Shown here in pieces: positions 1 through 8,900 of a DNA stretch of 20,191 nt. The stretch spans positions 1-20,191 of the IMG/VR virus record IMGVR_UViG_3300042516_001613; one strand, given 5' to 3'. A program made the position numbers and the translations under genes. The notes beneath the pieces were generated by a model. The model saw nothing but the letters and a program-made list of their open reading frames with translations. It searched no databases and had not been told where the DNA came from. The stretch is from a virus. Position 1 is the first letter of the stretch; every line of letters begins with the position of its first letter.

Positions 1-485
1 TTGCGGTTCATGGCCTCGAGGGCAAGGAGGAAGTCCTCGTTCTCTTCAGCTACTTCTCCAAGCTGGTTAAGTCGCTGGCGCTCAAGGGACATGCCCTTCT
101 TCTGCTCGGCGGTGAGAGCCTGCAGTCGGTCGAACTTAGGATTGATCTTGGCGACACGCATCTTACCGCCGGAGATAACAGCGTCATTGATCGTGCGACC
201 AGACCCAGCTCGCTTGGTCCGTCCATTGGCAATAGCGCTGGGGAGTGCGCTTGCCTTGCGGCCCTTAGTTGCGGCTGGTGTTGCTTCAGTCTTGATTGGC
301 GTGCCAGGAGCGGCAACTGCCGCAGTCTTCTGGCCACGGATCTCCTTGCGGGCAGTCTCGATGGCCTTCTTAATCCCTTGAATGTTTCCTTGAGTGACGA
401 CGTTAGGGTCGGTCGTGATCATGGAAGGAACTTCCTTGCCATTCACGAAGGACCCAGAGGTCATCTTCAATTTGTCTTTAGGCAT
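1..485 (-). CDS. Unknown phage protein, N-terminal part (cut by window edge)
   Basis: The reading frame opens at an ATG at 485 and stays open to base 1, giving at least 161 residues. The ATG sits 7 bases after GGGGAG and lies inside the last codons of the large terminase gene (8-base overlap), so the two are probably translationally coupled. The visible part is basic and rich in Lys, Ala, Gly and Thr: a flexible-looking stretch with many KxT/AAT runs over residues 40-90, then a more helical, charged part (FDRLQALTAEQKK, ERQRLNQLGEVAEENEDF). I recognise no family. In many tailed phages the portal gene follows the large terminase, so a portal with an unusual N-terminal extension is possible, as is a scaffold or other head-assembly protein; the sequence itself does not decide. 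Confidence 0.8.
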   Translation of the reverse strand, partial: MPKDKLKMTSGSFVNGKEVPSMITTDPNVVTQGNIQGIKKAIETARKEIRGQKTAAVAAPGTPIKTEATPAATKGRKASALPSAIANGRTKRAGSGRTINDAVISGGKMRVAKINPKFDRLQALTAEQKKGMSLERQRLNQLGEVAEENEDFLLALEAMNR

Positions 486-1980
486 TTGTTATCTCCCCAA
501 AATAGCTGAACACAGGCTTCGTCACCGGGTTCGAAGGATTTCTGGTCGCGTGCCTCACCGACAGCGCCAGTGCCATTACGGCATCAGTTTCCAGCTTCTT
601 GTCATCTAGCTTGTAGCCCAGCAGCTGGCGCCGGAGCTCCATCCAAGCGCCCCTACGTGGGAGCTTGATCTGTCCCTTGTCGATCACCGCTTTCAGGTCC
701 GAAAGAAGCTCAAGCTTCTTGGCCCTGGTGCCGCCGAAGTCGTAGTCCCTCAGTGGCTTGATGATGCTGAACTCCTGGCGGAAAAGCTTCCCGCCGAATC
801 CAGTTGAGTCAATGGTGCTTGTGCATGCAGCGCCGTCCTGGTTGTAGAGAAGGTGGCCTTCGCGCACCATGTTGACCACCGCAGGGATTGTCTGCTTTCC
901 AATCTTCCTCCGGCACCGGACTCCAACCATAAGGTTGCGCTCCGTGTAGTCAATGGTGATCGCCCAGGTTGCATCGGATGAGATGCCAGGGTCAATGCCC
1001 TGCGAGTACCTTCGGCCCTTCGCTGGAGGAATTTCCTCCTCAAAGTCTACGAAGCATTTATCAATCATCTCTGAGTTAAAATATGCATCCCGAGACTCGA
1101 TGAAGAACCCGTCGATGTTCTGCGGCACCAGGTACTCAGCCTGTTGGCGAACAATCGATTCGAATGTGGAAGAGTTAAGTCCGTAGCCTACGTTGTCTCT
1201 TGTCGAGAGCCGGAAGCTCATGAATTGCTCATCCTTGTTTGGGTTGACTGGGTTGCCCAGCTCCCACAGGTCTGCGTAGTCGTTGATACCTTCCGTCGGT
1301 GTGCCAATGAAGTGTAGCTGTCCACCTGTCGAGAGTCGTCGTAGGTTTAGAACCTCTTGGTAAATCATGAGGAGGTGAGGCTCGAAGGCTGCCTCGTCAA
1401 ACGAGATGCCATTCATGTCCTTGCCTAGGAGTGCCTTAGCCTTGTCCTGCGTGGTGCGGAAGTGGATGTTCGCCCCGCCGAAGATTGGGTCAACCTTGAT
1501 CCACAGGTACTCGCCCCGCCACTTCTTCTCGAAGTTGTAGACCGGACCGATCTCTTTCACTATTGGACATCCTCTACCTCGTTGGGCGGGGTGGCCTCCT
1601 TGCAGAAGCATCGATAGTTCCCTATGCACCAACTCAGCAGTTTCCTGCTGGATACCAATGTGATACCATTCGTAAGGCTCGGTAGTCCAACGCTCTGCGT
1701 CCTCAATGGACCCGTTAGTCGGGGGACGAAGTCCCAGCTTGTAGGTGGCAGAGTGCAGGACTCCAACCGCCATCCCCAAAGTCTTACCAGCCCGGTTACC
1801 GGCGCTGCATACAGTGGTCAGGTATTTGGGCCTGAACCCTGTCTCATCACGGGCAACCATACCTTCTAACCAGGCCAACTGGCCCGGATTGAGATTGACA
1901 CCTAGCCAACGAGAGGCGAAGAAACCGATGTCGGTCCGACCTCTGGTTAGATCTTGGGCAATCTCAGCATTAATGTTCAA
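478..1980 (-). CDS. terL: Phage terminase large subunit (TerL)
   Basis: This 500-residue protein is the ATP-driven DNA packaging motor and headful/termini nuclease that docks on the portal. The ATPase half shows a Walker A loop GNRAGKT at residues 61-67, a Walker B strand with catalytic acidic pair ISFDEAAF at 192-199, and an IGTPTEG coupling-type motif at 225-231. The RNase H-like nuclease half shows spaced acidic residues in GIDPG (D330), TIDSTG (D391) and ETDAVMAL (D466). The length is normal for the family. The start is a TTG whose last bases form TTGA with the stop of the upstream DUF6321-like gene; AAAGGA lies about 8 bases before it, so TTG is preferred over internal ATGs. The 3' end overlaps the next gene by 8 bases. 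Confidence 0.96.
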   Translation of the reverse strand: MNINAEIAQDLTRGRTDIGFFASRWLGVNLNPGQLAWLEGMVARDETGFRPKYLTTVCSAGNRAGKTLGMAVGVLHSATYKLGLRPPTNGSIEDAERWTTEPYEWYHIGIQQETAELVHRELSMLLQGGHPAQRGRGCPIVKEIGPVYNFEKKWRGEYLWIKVDPIFGGANIHFRTTQDKAKALLGKDMNGISFDEAAFEPHLLMIYQEVLNLRRLSTGGQLHFIGTPTEGINDYADLWELGNPVNPNKDEQFMSFRLSTRDNVGYGLNSSTFESIVRQQAEYLVPQNIDGFFIESRDAYFNSEMIDKCFVDFEEEIPPAKGRRYSQGIDPGISSDATWAITIDYTERNLMVGVRCRRKIGKQTIPAVVNMVREGHLLYNQDGAACTSTIDSTGFGGKLFRQEFSIIKPLRDYDFGGTRAKKLELLSDLKAVIDKGQIKLPRRGAWMELRRQLLGYKLDDKKLETDAVMALALSVRHATRNPSNPVTKPVFSYFGEITNA

Positions 1981-2276
1981 GCAGTCTTTCCTTTGTTTCT
2001 AGCGCTGATGGCCTTGGCCTTGGCCTTGGCATCTGCTTTGCTGCTAGCCCCCCACGCTTGAAGGGAGAGCAGGAGACGCGTCGGTCGCCCCTTAGAGTCT
2101 CGCTCCGGCCCAGGCATGTTACCCATGCGGGCCAGGAACGACGCTCGACGCGGATTGTCGCCGGACTTAACCGGCGCCTTGAGCGTGCCCCCCTTGTAGG
2201 AAGCACGCCCCTTAGCATTGAGCCCACCCGCAGGGTTCTTGCCCTCTTTGCGGGTCCAGGCTGGAGTCTTAGCCAC
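1977..2276 (-). CDS. DUF6321-like small basic phage protein
   Basis: A 99-residue, strongly basic protein starting MAKTPAWTRKEGKNP and continuing with GGLNAKGRASY, then RRASFLARMGNMPGPERDSKGRPTR. This pattern (PAWTRKEGKNPxGGLNAKGRASY ... FxARMxxMxGPxxDxxGRPTR) is the signature I associate with the DUF6321 family of phage and environmental sequences; the family assignment is from memory and its biochemical role is not established. The C-terminus is an Ala/Lys repeat (KADAKAKAKAISARNKGK). The start is GTG at 2276, 8 bases inside the end of the preceding gene with no clear Shine-Dalgarno, which suggests coupling to upstream translation. The stop overlaps the TerL start (TTGA). Its place just before TerL suggests a packaging or DNA-binding role; that is inference. 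Confidence 0.85.
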   Translation of the reverse strand: MAKTPAWTRKEGKNPAGGLNAKGRASYKGGTLKAPVKSGDNPRRASFLARMGNMPGPERDSKGRPTRLLLSLQAWGASSKADAKAKAKAISARNKGKTA

Positions 2277-2442
2277 GCTGGGCTACGGTGCGCTGACCGG
2301 CTTTGTTGGTACCAAAGAGAGTCTTGCCGCCCTTAGGAAGCTTCTTTCCCTTTGCTGGCTTGCCCTTAGGCTTGGCCTTTCCCTTAGCGCCCTTCTTGGC
2401 GTACATATCCGTAAGGAATGCTGGCATCTTCTTTCCTGGCAT
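2269..2442 (-). CDS. 57-residue lysine-rich microprotein
   Basis: A short frame (MPGKKMPAFLTDMYAKK...) with about one residue in four lysine, mostly in a GKAKPKGKPAKGKK-like tract resembling histone-H1 or protamine-like tails. Its ATG overlaps the stop of the preceding gene (TAATG) and its own TAA lies 3' of the GTG start of the DUF6321-like gene, so both edges are locked into an overlapping operon; this is the main argument that it is real. GAGAGGACGATA before the ATG can serve as a ribosome site. The composition suggests nucleic-acid binding or a virion-packaged basic peptide. No family is recognised. Low complexity means homology searches may fail; coding conservation in related phages would be the better test. 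Confidence 0.72.
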   Translation of the reverse strand: MPGKKMPAFLTDMYAKKGAKGKAKPKGKPAKGKKLPKGGKTLFGTNKAGQRTVAQRG

Positions 2443-3110
2443 TATCGTCCTCTCGTCCCGCCTTTGGCGAGCCCTTCTTTATTCTTGCGCAGGATGTAGT
2501 CCTTTCGGGACTCTCCTTGCTTGGCCTTCTCAGCTGGCATTACAACCTTGTCCTTATAGACCTGGGCTGCAGTTCGCTTTGACTTCTCTGGATGAGCTGA
2601 GTCAAATGGAGCATAGTCCATAGACTTACCAGCTTGAACATAAACTGGACGTGGCTTAGGACTGCCTGGCTTGCCCTTCGGCTTAGTAGGCTTCCCGCCG
2701 CCATCGGCCATCTGCGTGGACTTGCGGCCACCGCCACGACCGGAGTCTCGGGAGAACCCAGCTTCCTTGCGGACCTTTACGGAACCGCCGTCATAAGTAG
2801 TAACGCCGGTGGCGTTGCTCTTCGACTTTCGCTTGTCCTCCTTGAGTGTACCAAGTGCTACGCGATAGTTGTCGATCTGAGCCCAGACCTTCTTCTTCTC
2901 AGAATAGTTCTTGAACTTTCCGGTCTTAACGTACTTAACAAGACGCTGCATGTCGGCAAGGATGTCCTTGCGTGTCTGCGTGCCTCGGGCTGGTGCGCCA
3001 CTGCTGTAGCGCTTCTGCCCTGGCTTTGGCTTCCCTACGTTACCTGTGGATTCTGTTTTTGCTCCGCCATCAACACTTCGTGGTGCTGGCTTCTTGGGTG
3101 TTGGTGCCAT
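2442..3110 (-). CDS. Basic low-complexity phage protein, 222 residues
   Basis: The protein is rich in Lys, Gly, Pro and Ser. Residues 1-45 look disordered (PKPGQKRYSSGAPARGTQTRKD). Residues 45-95 look helical (ILADMQRLVKYVKTGKFKNYSEKKKVWAQIDNY, split here by charge). A Gly/Arg-rich centre follows (DSGRGGGRKSTQ), then a PKPKGKPGSPKPRP tract and a basic C-terminus. The start ATG is 8 bases after AAGGGAG and only 2 bases after the holin-like gene's stop; its own stop shares bases with the next ATG. It belongs to a block of three consecutive basic genes before TerL. A structural or DNA-condensing role is possible but no domain is recognised. Confidence 0.82.
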   Translation of the reverse strand: MAPTPKKPAPRSVDGGAKTESTGNVGKPKPGQKRYSSGAPARGTQTRKDILADMQRLVKYVKTGKFKNYSEKKKVWAQIDNYRVALGTLKEDKRKSKSNATGVTTYDGGSVKVRKEAGFSRDSGRGGGRKSTQMADGGGKPTKPKGKPGSPKPRPVYVQAGKSMDYAPFDSAHPEKSKRTAAQVYKDKVVMPAEKAKQGESRKDYILRKNKEGLAKGGTRGR

Positions 3111-3112
3111 AG

Positions 3113-3325
3113 TTATTCTCCCTTACGTCCGAACGCAACATCGTCCGGGTTAAGCCAGCGAAGGATAACTGGGAGAACAGCTGCAAGGCCTGCTGCCGCG
3201 AGCGAGCGAAGGCCGTCACGGTTAAGGTCAAGAACGCTGTCTCCAAGCGCGATCAGCTGGGCGACTACTGCGGCAAGGAATGAACGTCCCCAGGACGCCA
3301 ATACTGCCTTAATCTCTTGGTTCAT
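3113..3325 (-). CDS. Holin-like small membrane protein
   Basis: A 70-residue protein with an N-terminal amphipathic/hydrophobic helix (WGRSFLAAVVAQLIAL, about residues 12-27), a short polar turn (GDSVLDLNRDG) and a second hydrophobic helix (LAAAGLAAVLPVILRWL), ending in NPDDVAFGRKGE. The layout SWGRSFLAA...AAGLAAVLPVxLRWLNPxDxAFG matches small holin-like proteins common in actinobacteriophages and other phages; the match is from memory. Holins form membrane lesions that time host lysis. The start ATG has a strong GAGGAGGT five bases upstream and overlaps the end of the preceding gene by 17 bases. No endolysin is visible beside it, so a lysis role is inferred; a small structural membrane protein is the alternative. 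Confidence 0.75.
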   Translation of the reverse strand: MNQEIKAVLASWGRSFLAAVVAQLIALGDSVLDLNRDGLRSLAAAGLAAVLPVILRWLNPDDVAFGRKGE

Positions 3326-3761
3326 TGTCTACCTCCTCTGCGATCAGAGTATATGATCCGCCCCCGAGAATCCCAGCCATTGCGACTGCGAGACCTCGAT
3401 CTGCGTTCTTTTCCTTTCTTCGGTCCAGCATTTCCTGGGCCCGGAGTCCCTCCGACAGGGTCGGAGTCAGATCCCCATTTTCGACCATCTTGAAGACGTA
3501 TCCGCTTACAAGCTTGGCCAAGTCGTTGTTTGTAGCCTCTATCTTTACCGCCTGCTGCACCCTCTTGGCTACTTCCCTACGAGCACTCATGTGCTCTTCG
3601 GTAAGGTGTTGGCGCTTGTGGTTTCCTAAGGTGATCCTGCTGATGTAGGCGTTCTCTGCCTTTAGCCACAGGCTGATCTTGATGTCTGACATCCCCTCTG
3701 TCATCTTTCGGTTGATGACGTCTACGAGTGGGCTTGAGCAGACTGCGCACTTACTCAACAT
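3309..3761 (-). CDS. Zinc/HTH DNA-binding protein, candidate small terminase
   Basis: The protein has 150 residues from the ATG at 3761. Near the N-terminus CAVC is followed by a helix-turn-helix-like stretch (MTEGMSDIKISLWLKAENAYISRITLGNHKRQHL) with HxxxH, so a CxxC...HxxxH zinc site flanks an HTH. A long charged helical part follows (ARREVAKRVQQAVKIEATNNDLAKLV), then a Gly-rich C-terminus. Small packaging subunits and phage regulators both show CxxC-HTH-H layouts; position in the packaging operon favours a TerS-type role (inference). The frame could extend 22 residues further, but that extension lies over the 54-residue gene in another frame and has no convincing ribosome site, so the internal ATG is preferred. 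It overlaps the upstream gene by 11 bases and the holin-like gene by 17. Confidence 0.75.
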   Translation of the reverse strand: MLSKCAVCSSPLVDVINRKMTEGMSDIKISLWLKAENAYISRITLGNHKRQHLTEEHMSARREVAKRVQQAVKIEATNNDLAKLVSGYVFKMVENGDLTPTLSEGLRAQEMLDRRKEKNADRGLAVAMAGILGGGSYTLIAEEVDNEPRD

Positions 3762-3915
3762 CAGGATTTGGGATGAGGTCTTGCTGGCACACGCCGCAGA
3801 CAAGGTGGCAAGGCTCCCCATTTTCATTTAGCTTAACCCAGTAGCTTACCTCGCCAAGGTCGGCATTAGGGCAATTATCCGTCTCGCAGGTAACTGTTAC
3901 GCTTGCAAACTGCAT
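3751..3915 (-). CDS. 54-residue Cys-rich microprotein
   Basis: A short frame starting MQFASVTVTC with cysteines at residues 10, 15, 36, 40 and 43 (CxxxxC ... CxxxCxxC), consistent with a small zinc-ribbon fold built on beta-strands. The ATG is 7 bases after GAGGT and 8 bases after the fibre gene's stop, a normal operon spacing. Its last 11 bases overlap the start of the zinc/HTH gene. It ends PNPDVE. Function unknown. The good ribosome site, regular Cys spacing and fit to the operon make it more likely a gene than a chance frame, and it also explains why the next gene should not be started further upstream. Confidence 0.7.
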   Translation of the reverse strand: MQFASVTVTCETDNCPNADLGEVSYWVKLNENGEPCHLVCGVCQQDLIPNPDVE

Positions 3916-3923
3916 CTTATACC

Positions 3924-5498
3924 TCAGGTCTTAATGATAAAGTTAAGCAGCGTGGACTTAGGCGATACCGTTCCGTTTGCGCTCATAGCTGACGACGTTA
4001 CGGATGTTGCCCCGAGGTTGGTCACGGCGCCCGTAACGGTGTGTGTAAGGTTGGAGCTTTCTGCTCCGGATGTCACCGCGGCAGGGTTGGTTGTGTGCGT
4101 GTGGGAAGTGCTTGCCACACCTTGCGATGTGCCACTACCGGTGAATAGAATAACCGAAGTGCTACCAGTTGGAGCAGATGATGTTGTAGAGGCAACGTCA
4201 ACGCTGTGCGTGTGGTCGCCGTGTGTGGAAACGGCAATGGTATCAGAGTGACCGTGTGCAATATCTGTGGTGTGCGTGTGGGCGATGCTGTTTGTTGTAT
4301 TTGGAGCGAATGTTCCGCTATTGTTTGCCCAGCCCAACGAAGTATCTGACCTACCTGCAGCAAATCTGTCGCGCATATCTGGGAGTGCAAACGTCCCAGA
4401 CGCTACGCCAAATACCGCTGCTAGCGCCGGGTAAGTTGACTGGCTGATTGTTGACCCGTCAAGGAACAACCACCCAGTAGGTGCTGTCGCAGTCATCCAC
4501 ATAGCCACAGATCCTGTTGGCATAAGAGCGCCGTGTGTGTGGTTGGAAAGACTTACTGCTGTTCCACCCTGTGAGAGTGTTCCAGATGTTACGTCAAGAC
4601 CGGTTGTGGCAACAGTTACTCTCTCTGTCCCTCCAATATCAAATGACAACGTGTCGTCAGAGGTAATGTAGTTTTTTCCTGCTTGCCCAACAAGTTCTAG
4701 TTCAGCAAATCCCGACCCGCCAGCACTAAGCCCAACTGTTACGCTTGATGGGCCAACTACCTCAAGTTGATGGGATGGTGCGTTGGTTCCGATACCAAAC
4801 TTACCAGCGGCAGTAATCCTGACCCGCTCTGCGCCACCTGTTCCAAGCACAAGCGCACCGGCAGTTTCTGCGTTCCACAAATATCCAACATCGGTATCTG
4901 CCATGAGCAGGTACATACCGTCTTCGGTTCCAGATCCAGATGTGGTGTTTAGAAGCTGAACTTTGGAATCTGCCTTATTGATTTGCAGGTTATTTGCAAA
5001 CGATGTGTGCGTGTGCCCTGCTGTTGCTCCAGGAGCGGCCCAGATCGTGTCGTAGTCGGTGCTGCTGTTCTTGGTTAGGATCTGGCCTGAGGTTCCGCCA
5101 GCGGCTACTCCTGGTCCAGTAGCGCCAGTGGCGCCAGCAGGCCCAGTAGCGCCAGTGGCCCCAGTAGCTCCGTTAGTGCCGTTGGCCCCGGCAGGACCGG
5201 CAGGACCGGTAGCACCAGTGGCACCAGTGGCGCCCGTAGCGCCCGTTGCTCCGGTAGCACCTGTTGGGCCAGCTGGTCCGGGAGTGCCGCCAGTAGTTTC
5301 CAGCGTAGTCACGCGAGCCCTAAGAGTAGCACCCTCATCCGAGTCTAGCCATACCAGGGTAGGCTCTACTCCGCCGATGTCCTCGTTGAACTCCTCGTAG
5401 TATTCGTCCGGGATCTCGAACACGGTATCTGCCGGGCCCTCAACGAGGAGCCCGTTCCACCGCAACGATATTGGACGTCCAAACTTAAACCGTGCCAT
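3924..5498 (-). CDS. Tail fibre / receptor-binding protein with collagen repeats and tail-collar domain
   Basis: This 524-residue protein probably contacts the host surface. Residues 1-65 look like a virion-anchoring N-domain ([13 protein letters not shown]...). Residues 72-130 are uninterrupted Gly-X-Y triplets (mainly GAT, GPA, GAN), which form collagen-like trimer stalks in phage fibres. A mixed beta region follows ([38 protein letters not shown]). Residues 326-383 match the phage tail-collar domain: [20 protein letters not shown] and then [13 protein letters not shown]. The C-terminus is a His/Thr/Ser-rich region with HTHTT-type motifs, typical of metal-stabilised trimeric tips. The start has AAGGAG five bases upstream, and a promoter-like element lies 20-45 bases before it, so the gene may be transcribed separately from the giant protein gene. 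Confidence 0.9.
   Translation of the reverse strand: MARFKFGRPISLRWNGLLVEGPADTVFEIPDEYYEEFNEDIGGVEPTLVWLDSDEGATLRARVTTLETTGGTPGPAGPTGATGATGATGATGATGATGPAGPAGANGTNGATGATGATGPAGATGATGPGVAAGGTSGQILTKNSSTDYDTIWAAPGATAGHTHTSFANNLQINKADSKVQLLNTTSGSGTEDGMYLLMADTDVGYLWNAETAGALVLGTGGAERVRITAAGKFGIGTNAPSHQLEVVGPSSVTVGLSAGGSGFAELELVGQAGKNYITSDDTLSFDIGGTERVTVATTGLDVTSGTLSQGGTAVSLSNHTHGALMPTGSVAMWMTATAPTGWLFLDGSTISQSTYPALAAVFGVASGTFALPDMRDRFAAGRSDTSLGWANNSGTFAPNTTNSIAHTHTTDIAHGHSDTIAVSTHGDHTHSVDVASTTSSAPTGSTSVILFTGSGTSQGVASTSHTHTTNPAAVTSGAESSNLTHTVTGAVTNLGATSVTSSAMSANGTVSPKSTLLNFIIKT
5109..5285 (-). repeat. Collagen-like Gly-X-Y coding repeat
   Basis: The DNA coding for residues 72-130 of the fibre is a run of near-identical 9-base units (GGCGCTACT-like, read leftward) with two interspersed Pro-rich blocks. 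Such tracts vary in length by slippage or recombination, which can change fibre length and host range. The triplet periodicity is exact across about 59 residues. Confidence 0.9.
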
Positions 5499-5515
5499 TA
5501 AGACTCCTTAATGTT

Positions 5516-5542
5516 CCCTCTATAAATATCCAGTCTTGTCAA
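5516..5542 (-). promoter_or_regulatory. Promoter-like element upstream of tail fibre gene
   Basis: Read leftward it is TTGACA, four bases, then TGGATATTTATAGAGGG, about 17 bases before the fibre's first codon. TTGACA overlaps the stop codon of the metallopeptidase-like gene. The same layout, TTGACA plus TGGATATAAATAGAGAG, occurs at 12778-12805 before the giant gene. Spacing between TTGACA and the AT-rich core is too short for a standard sigma-70 -35/-10 pair, so it may be a phage-specific promoter or an activator site. Not tested. Confidence 0.5.
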
Positions 5543-5934
5543 GAGCTGTGCACATCTACAGGTGGTAGCAATCTAGCTACGACAGAGGACAGGGCGTCGG
5601 CAGCGCGCTCGATTTCCTTCTCAAAGACTGTGGAAAGAAGCGAATATGCCTCAGTTCCTAGTACCCCGTTAAGGGATTCTACGGTCCTCTCCGGCCCGGA
5701 ATAGTGGACATGGAGCAGCTCGTGGGCCACAATGCGGCGCTTCTCGTCGCTGTCAAGCCCCCAGAAGTCGCTGGAAACTCGGAGAGTTGCGGTCCAAAGG
5801 TTGTCTGAAACCTCGATATCCGCCCAGTTATCCTCTTCCGTGGGGTGCTTAGATACCTCTACCTTCCATTGGGCTAGCCCAAAGATAGGCAAGCATCGGT
5901 TGATGTAGGTCTGTAGCTCTGGAATACTGTACAC
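5539..5934 (-). CDS. HELLH zinc-metallopeptidase-like protein
   Basis: A 131-residue protein with the zinc-binding helix RRIVAHELLHVHY (HELLH at residues 71-75: two His ligands and the catalytic Glu). A C-terminal helix FEKEIERAADALS supplies a possible third acidic ligand (around E109 or D113), a layout like small gluzincin or IrrE/ImmA-type domains. The N-terminus is a short helix plus beta-strands (WKVEVSKH, ADIEVSDNLWTATLRV) leading to the active helix. Start is GTG at 5934, with GGAGGG placed over the last codons and stop of the giant gene, 2 bases upstream. The gene sits between two virion genes, so roles in virion protein maturation or in degrading a host protein are both open. No signal peptide is visible. 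Confidence 0.82.
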   Translation of the reverse strand: MYSIPELQTYINRCLPIFGLAQWKVEVSKHPTEEDNWADIEVSDNLWTATLRVSSDFWGLDSDEKRRIVAHELLHVHYSGPERTVESLNGVLGTEAYSLLSTVFEKEIERAADALSSVVARLLPPVDVHSS

Positions 5935-5936
5935 TT

Positions 5937-8900
5937 TTACCCTCCGTTTCTATAAATGCTAAATGGATCCTTATCGTCAGGTTCCGCCTGTTCGTTAGCC
6001 GTTGCAACATTGTTCGGAACCATGTTGTTCATCTGGTTTCCGGAGACTGCGCTGTACAGCGAGTCTGCAATTGCGGACCCAGCCACGCTACCTGCCATGG
6101 CGCCGGTGAATGAACCGGCCACTGGCAATGCTGCCGTCCCTGCTACAGCTCCGACAGCACCACCACCAAAGCCGCCAATGATGTTGATTAGGGTGCGCAA
6201 CATGTCGCCCTTGTTCATGGCAGTAAACCCTAGGGCTGCAGCCGAGGAGGCCACTGGGTTGATTGCCCCAAGAACTTCAAAGGCTGCGGCAGTCTTAATG
6301 TCGTCTTCTGAAAGATTTCCTTGCATCAGCCCCATACCAGCTGTAACAGCCATACCAGCTCCCACACCGCCGATTGCATGAGCCGTCCTGACTGATCGCA
6401 TCTTAGACGCATACCGGCGATATAGCTGCTTCATTGTTTCGGTCTCTGTGCGCCGCTCAGATCCAAGCGGTGCGCCTGGTCGGCTGGTTGTAAGGGCCTC
6501 CACAACCTTGCCGTCTCGGATGGATCCAGCATCCAGGGCAGCGTCAAGCATTGGGTCGACACCACGAATAGGAGTTTCACCAAGTAACTCTGCATTTCGG
6601 GCAAGGAAATTGTCGATATCGGAGTCTGCGTACTTGGCATCCTTTCCTTCAAAGATTACCTCAGAAGGAGATTTAATATGCGCAAGGGCTCCAAGGTTTG
6701 GGTTTCCGTTGTTAAGAGCCTTTCTAATCGAGAATGCGCCAGCTGTCCTGCCGTCTGCGTCAAGACCGTCAAACTTATCCGAGATCTCTACGGTCTCCTT
6801 TGCCATCTCCCGTAGGTCTAGGTTAGGGAACGGGGGCTCTACGCCCTGCGCAATTGCCATCTCGTTGATGCGAGTAAAGAAACCGTACCGCATGTATGTA
6901 TCAAGCATTCTGGTTACAAACTTGATTGTAGCGGAATCATACTTCCGCATCTTTGACATTGCTTCTATTACCCTATTCGCCTCTTTCTGGCTAATCCCAA
7001 ACGCCATGAGGGCCTCTGGCCGAATAGACATCATGTATCTGCCGGTGTTATCTGTTGTTGGGATAATCTCAAATACGTCACCTGCTCCATGCTGGGCAAG
7101 GACATTTCGCACTCGGTCCTGAGTTTGTTCGAAATTAGTTTCCTCTGCAAGAGGCTGGTATCCGTACTCAAATGTCATCTGCTCAAGGGTGTCGAACTCC
7201 AATAGCTTTCCGGTCTTCTTGTCAAGAGTTACCTTCGCCACATAGACCTCATAATTGAACAGGCCTGGGGATCCAGGGATTGGCTTTCTAATTAGAACAA
7301 ACTTCATTTGCTGAGACTTGGCAAATTCAATCATTTCTTGCCCGTACTCGGTCTCTTTTAGCATGTCGATATAATTATCTGTAAGCAGCCCCATGTTGCT
7401 GCCATCAGTCGTCTTAAGTTCAGGAATCTCTCCTGTTTGAGCGGCGAATAGTGCGTTTGGTACATGGATCATCTTGCCACCACTTGCAGCAAAGTCGTCC
7501 GCAATCTTCTGCTTTAGCTGGTCTGCGTAGATAATGTTGTTGATGAACTTAACCCAACCGTCACCTGCTTGGTCAAGAGCGGTATGAGTTGAGTAGTACC
7601 TGTAGGCCTTCCAGGCAAGGCGCCTCCACTCCTCAGTGCTAAACGTAGTTCCTGGCGTAGAAGTTGGTGTCGGAGCGGACCCAGTTGTAACTGGCAGATC
7701 CACAACGGAACCCTTGTACTTCTTACCAAACGTCTTGGCAACCTTCTTCATTACGTTATTCTCTTGTTCAGTTACGTACTCTGCCCAGAGTCGCTGCATT
7801 TCCTCATCATACGGGTCAACCTGGCCGGTATTAGGGTCTCCACCGCGCACGATATTGTATTTACCGTCGCGTGGCTTGAAGATTCTAGCGGCCTCGGGCT
7901 TGCCTTTGTCCTCTTGAAGAATAGCCTTTGCAAAGTCATCAGGGTATGCTGAATCTGCAATTGCCCTGTAGTTACCTTTGTTTTCAATCAGGGAAATAAG
8001 GATAGCACGGAACCTTGGGTCTTTGGCGGTGCGCAGCTCGTCGACTAGCGCACGAGCCTCTTTGGAAATACCTTCAATGAGCGTCCCAGTCGACCCATCA
8101 GGGCTTCTTACCTCAGTTACCTCCCTGCCGATTGCGTCTGGGTTTGTTTCCAGTAACTGCAGGATTGCCTCAAAGTCTCCGCCGAGGCTGGCAATCTGGT
8201 CATAGACTTCAATAGGCTTAGTTGTTAGGCCGTCATCTGTCTCTCGCACAGAGTCAATGGCAACGTCTCGCCGGCCAGTACGAGCAAGGTAATCTGCAGA
8301 TGCCATATCCTGTGCGATGATGTATGCCGCACGATCGATAGGAGTGATGTCTGCTTCGTCGTAGAATCCAAGTTGGTCCCAATCAATGAATTGCATGCCG
8401 GCAGCCCCGGCTGCTCGAGAAGATGTACTAAGTCCAGGTGTGGAGCTGATAGGGCGACCCATGTCGTAAGTTGTTCGAACGATCGTGCCTAGCTTTCTGG
8501 ATAGCAAACGCCACTCTAGATCTGTCATCTGTGGCATCCTATCGCGGATCTTCTCCAGCCATGCGTCCTGTGCGGTCGTCACAACTTGAGTGCGGCCAAG
8601 CTCATCATATACCGCTGCTAGCTCAGAAGATAGGTCAACAATATCCTTAACGTCCCTCTTCTGGCCCCTTGCGTTCCTGGCGTCCCAGTTTGCCTTTGTG
8701 CCTCGCACTGAAAGCATAAAGAGAAGGTGACCAACGAGCCTTCTGACTTTGGCGCGACGGGTAGGATCGAGAGGTGTCCATTCAATCTTGGTTGGGGATG
8801 GGTCCTGAGACGCCTCTCGCATAATAATATCCTCGTCGTCGGATGCGGTCAATGCGTCTTTCTTTTCTCGAATCGTCCTGGTTGAAACCTCGTACGGGTG

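Noticed and set aside
5059-5400. Rightward Pro/Val/Ala-repeat frame
   Set aside because: It is the antisense shadow of the collagen-like repeat of the fibre gene.
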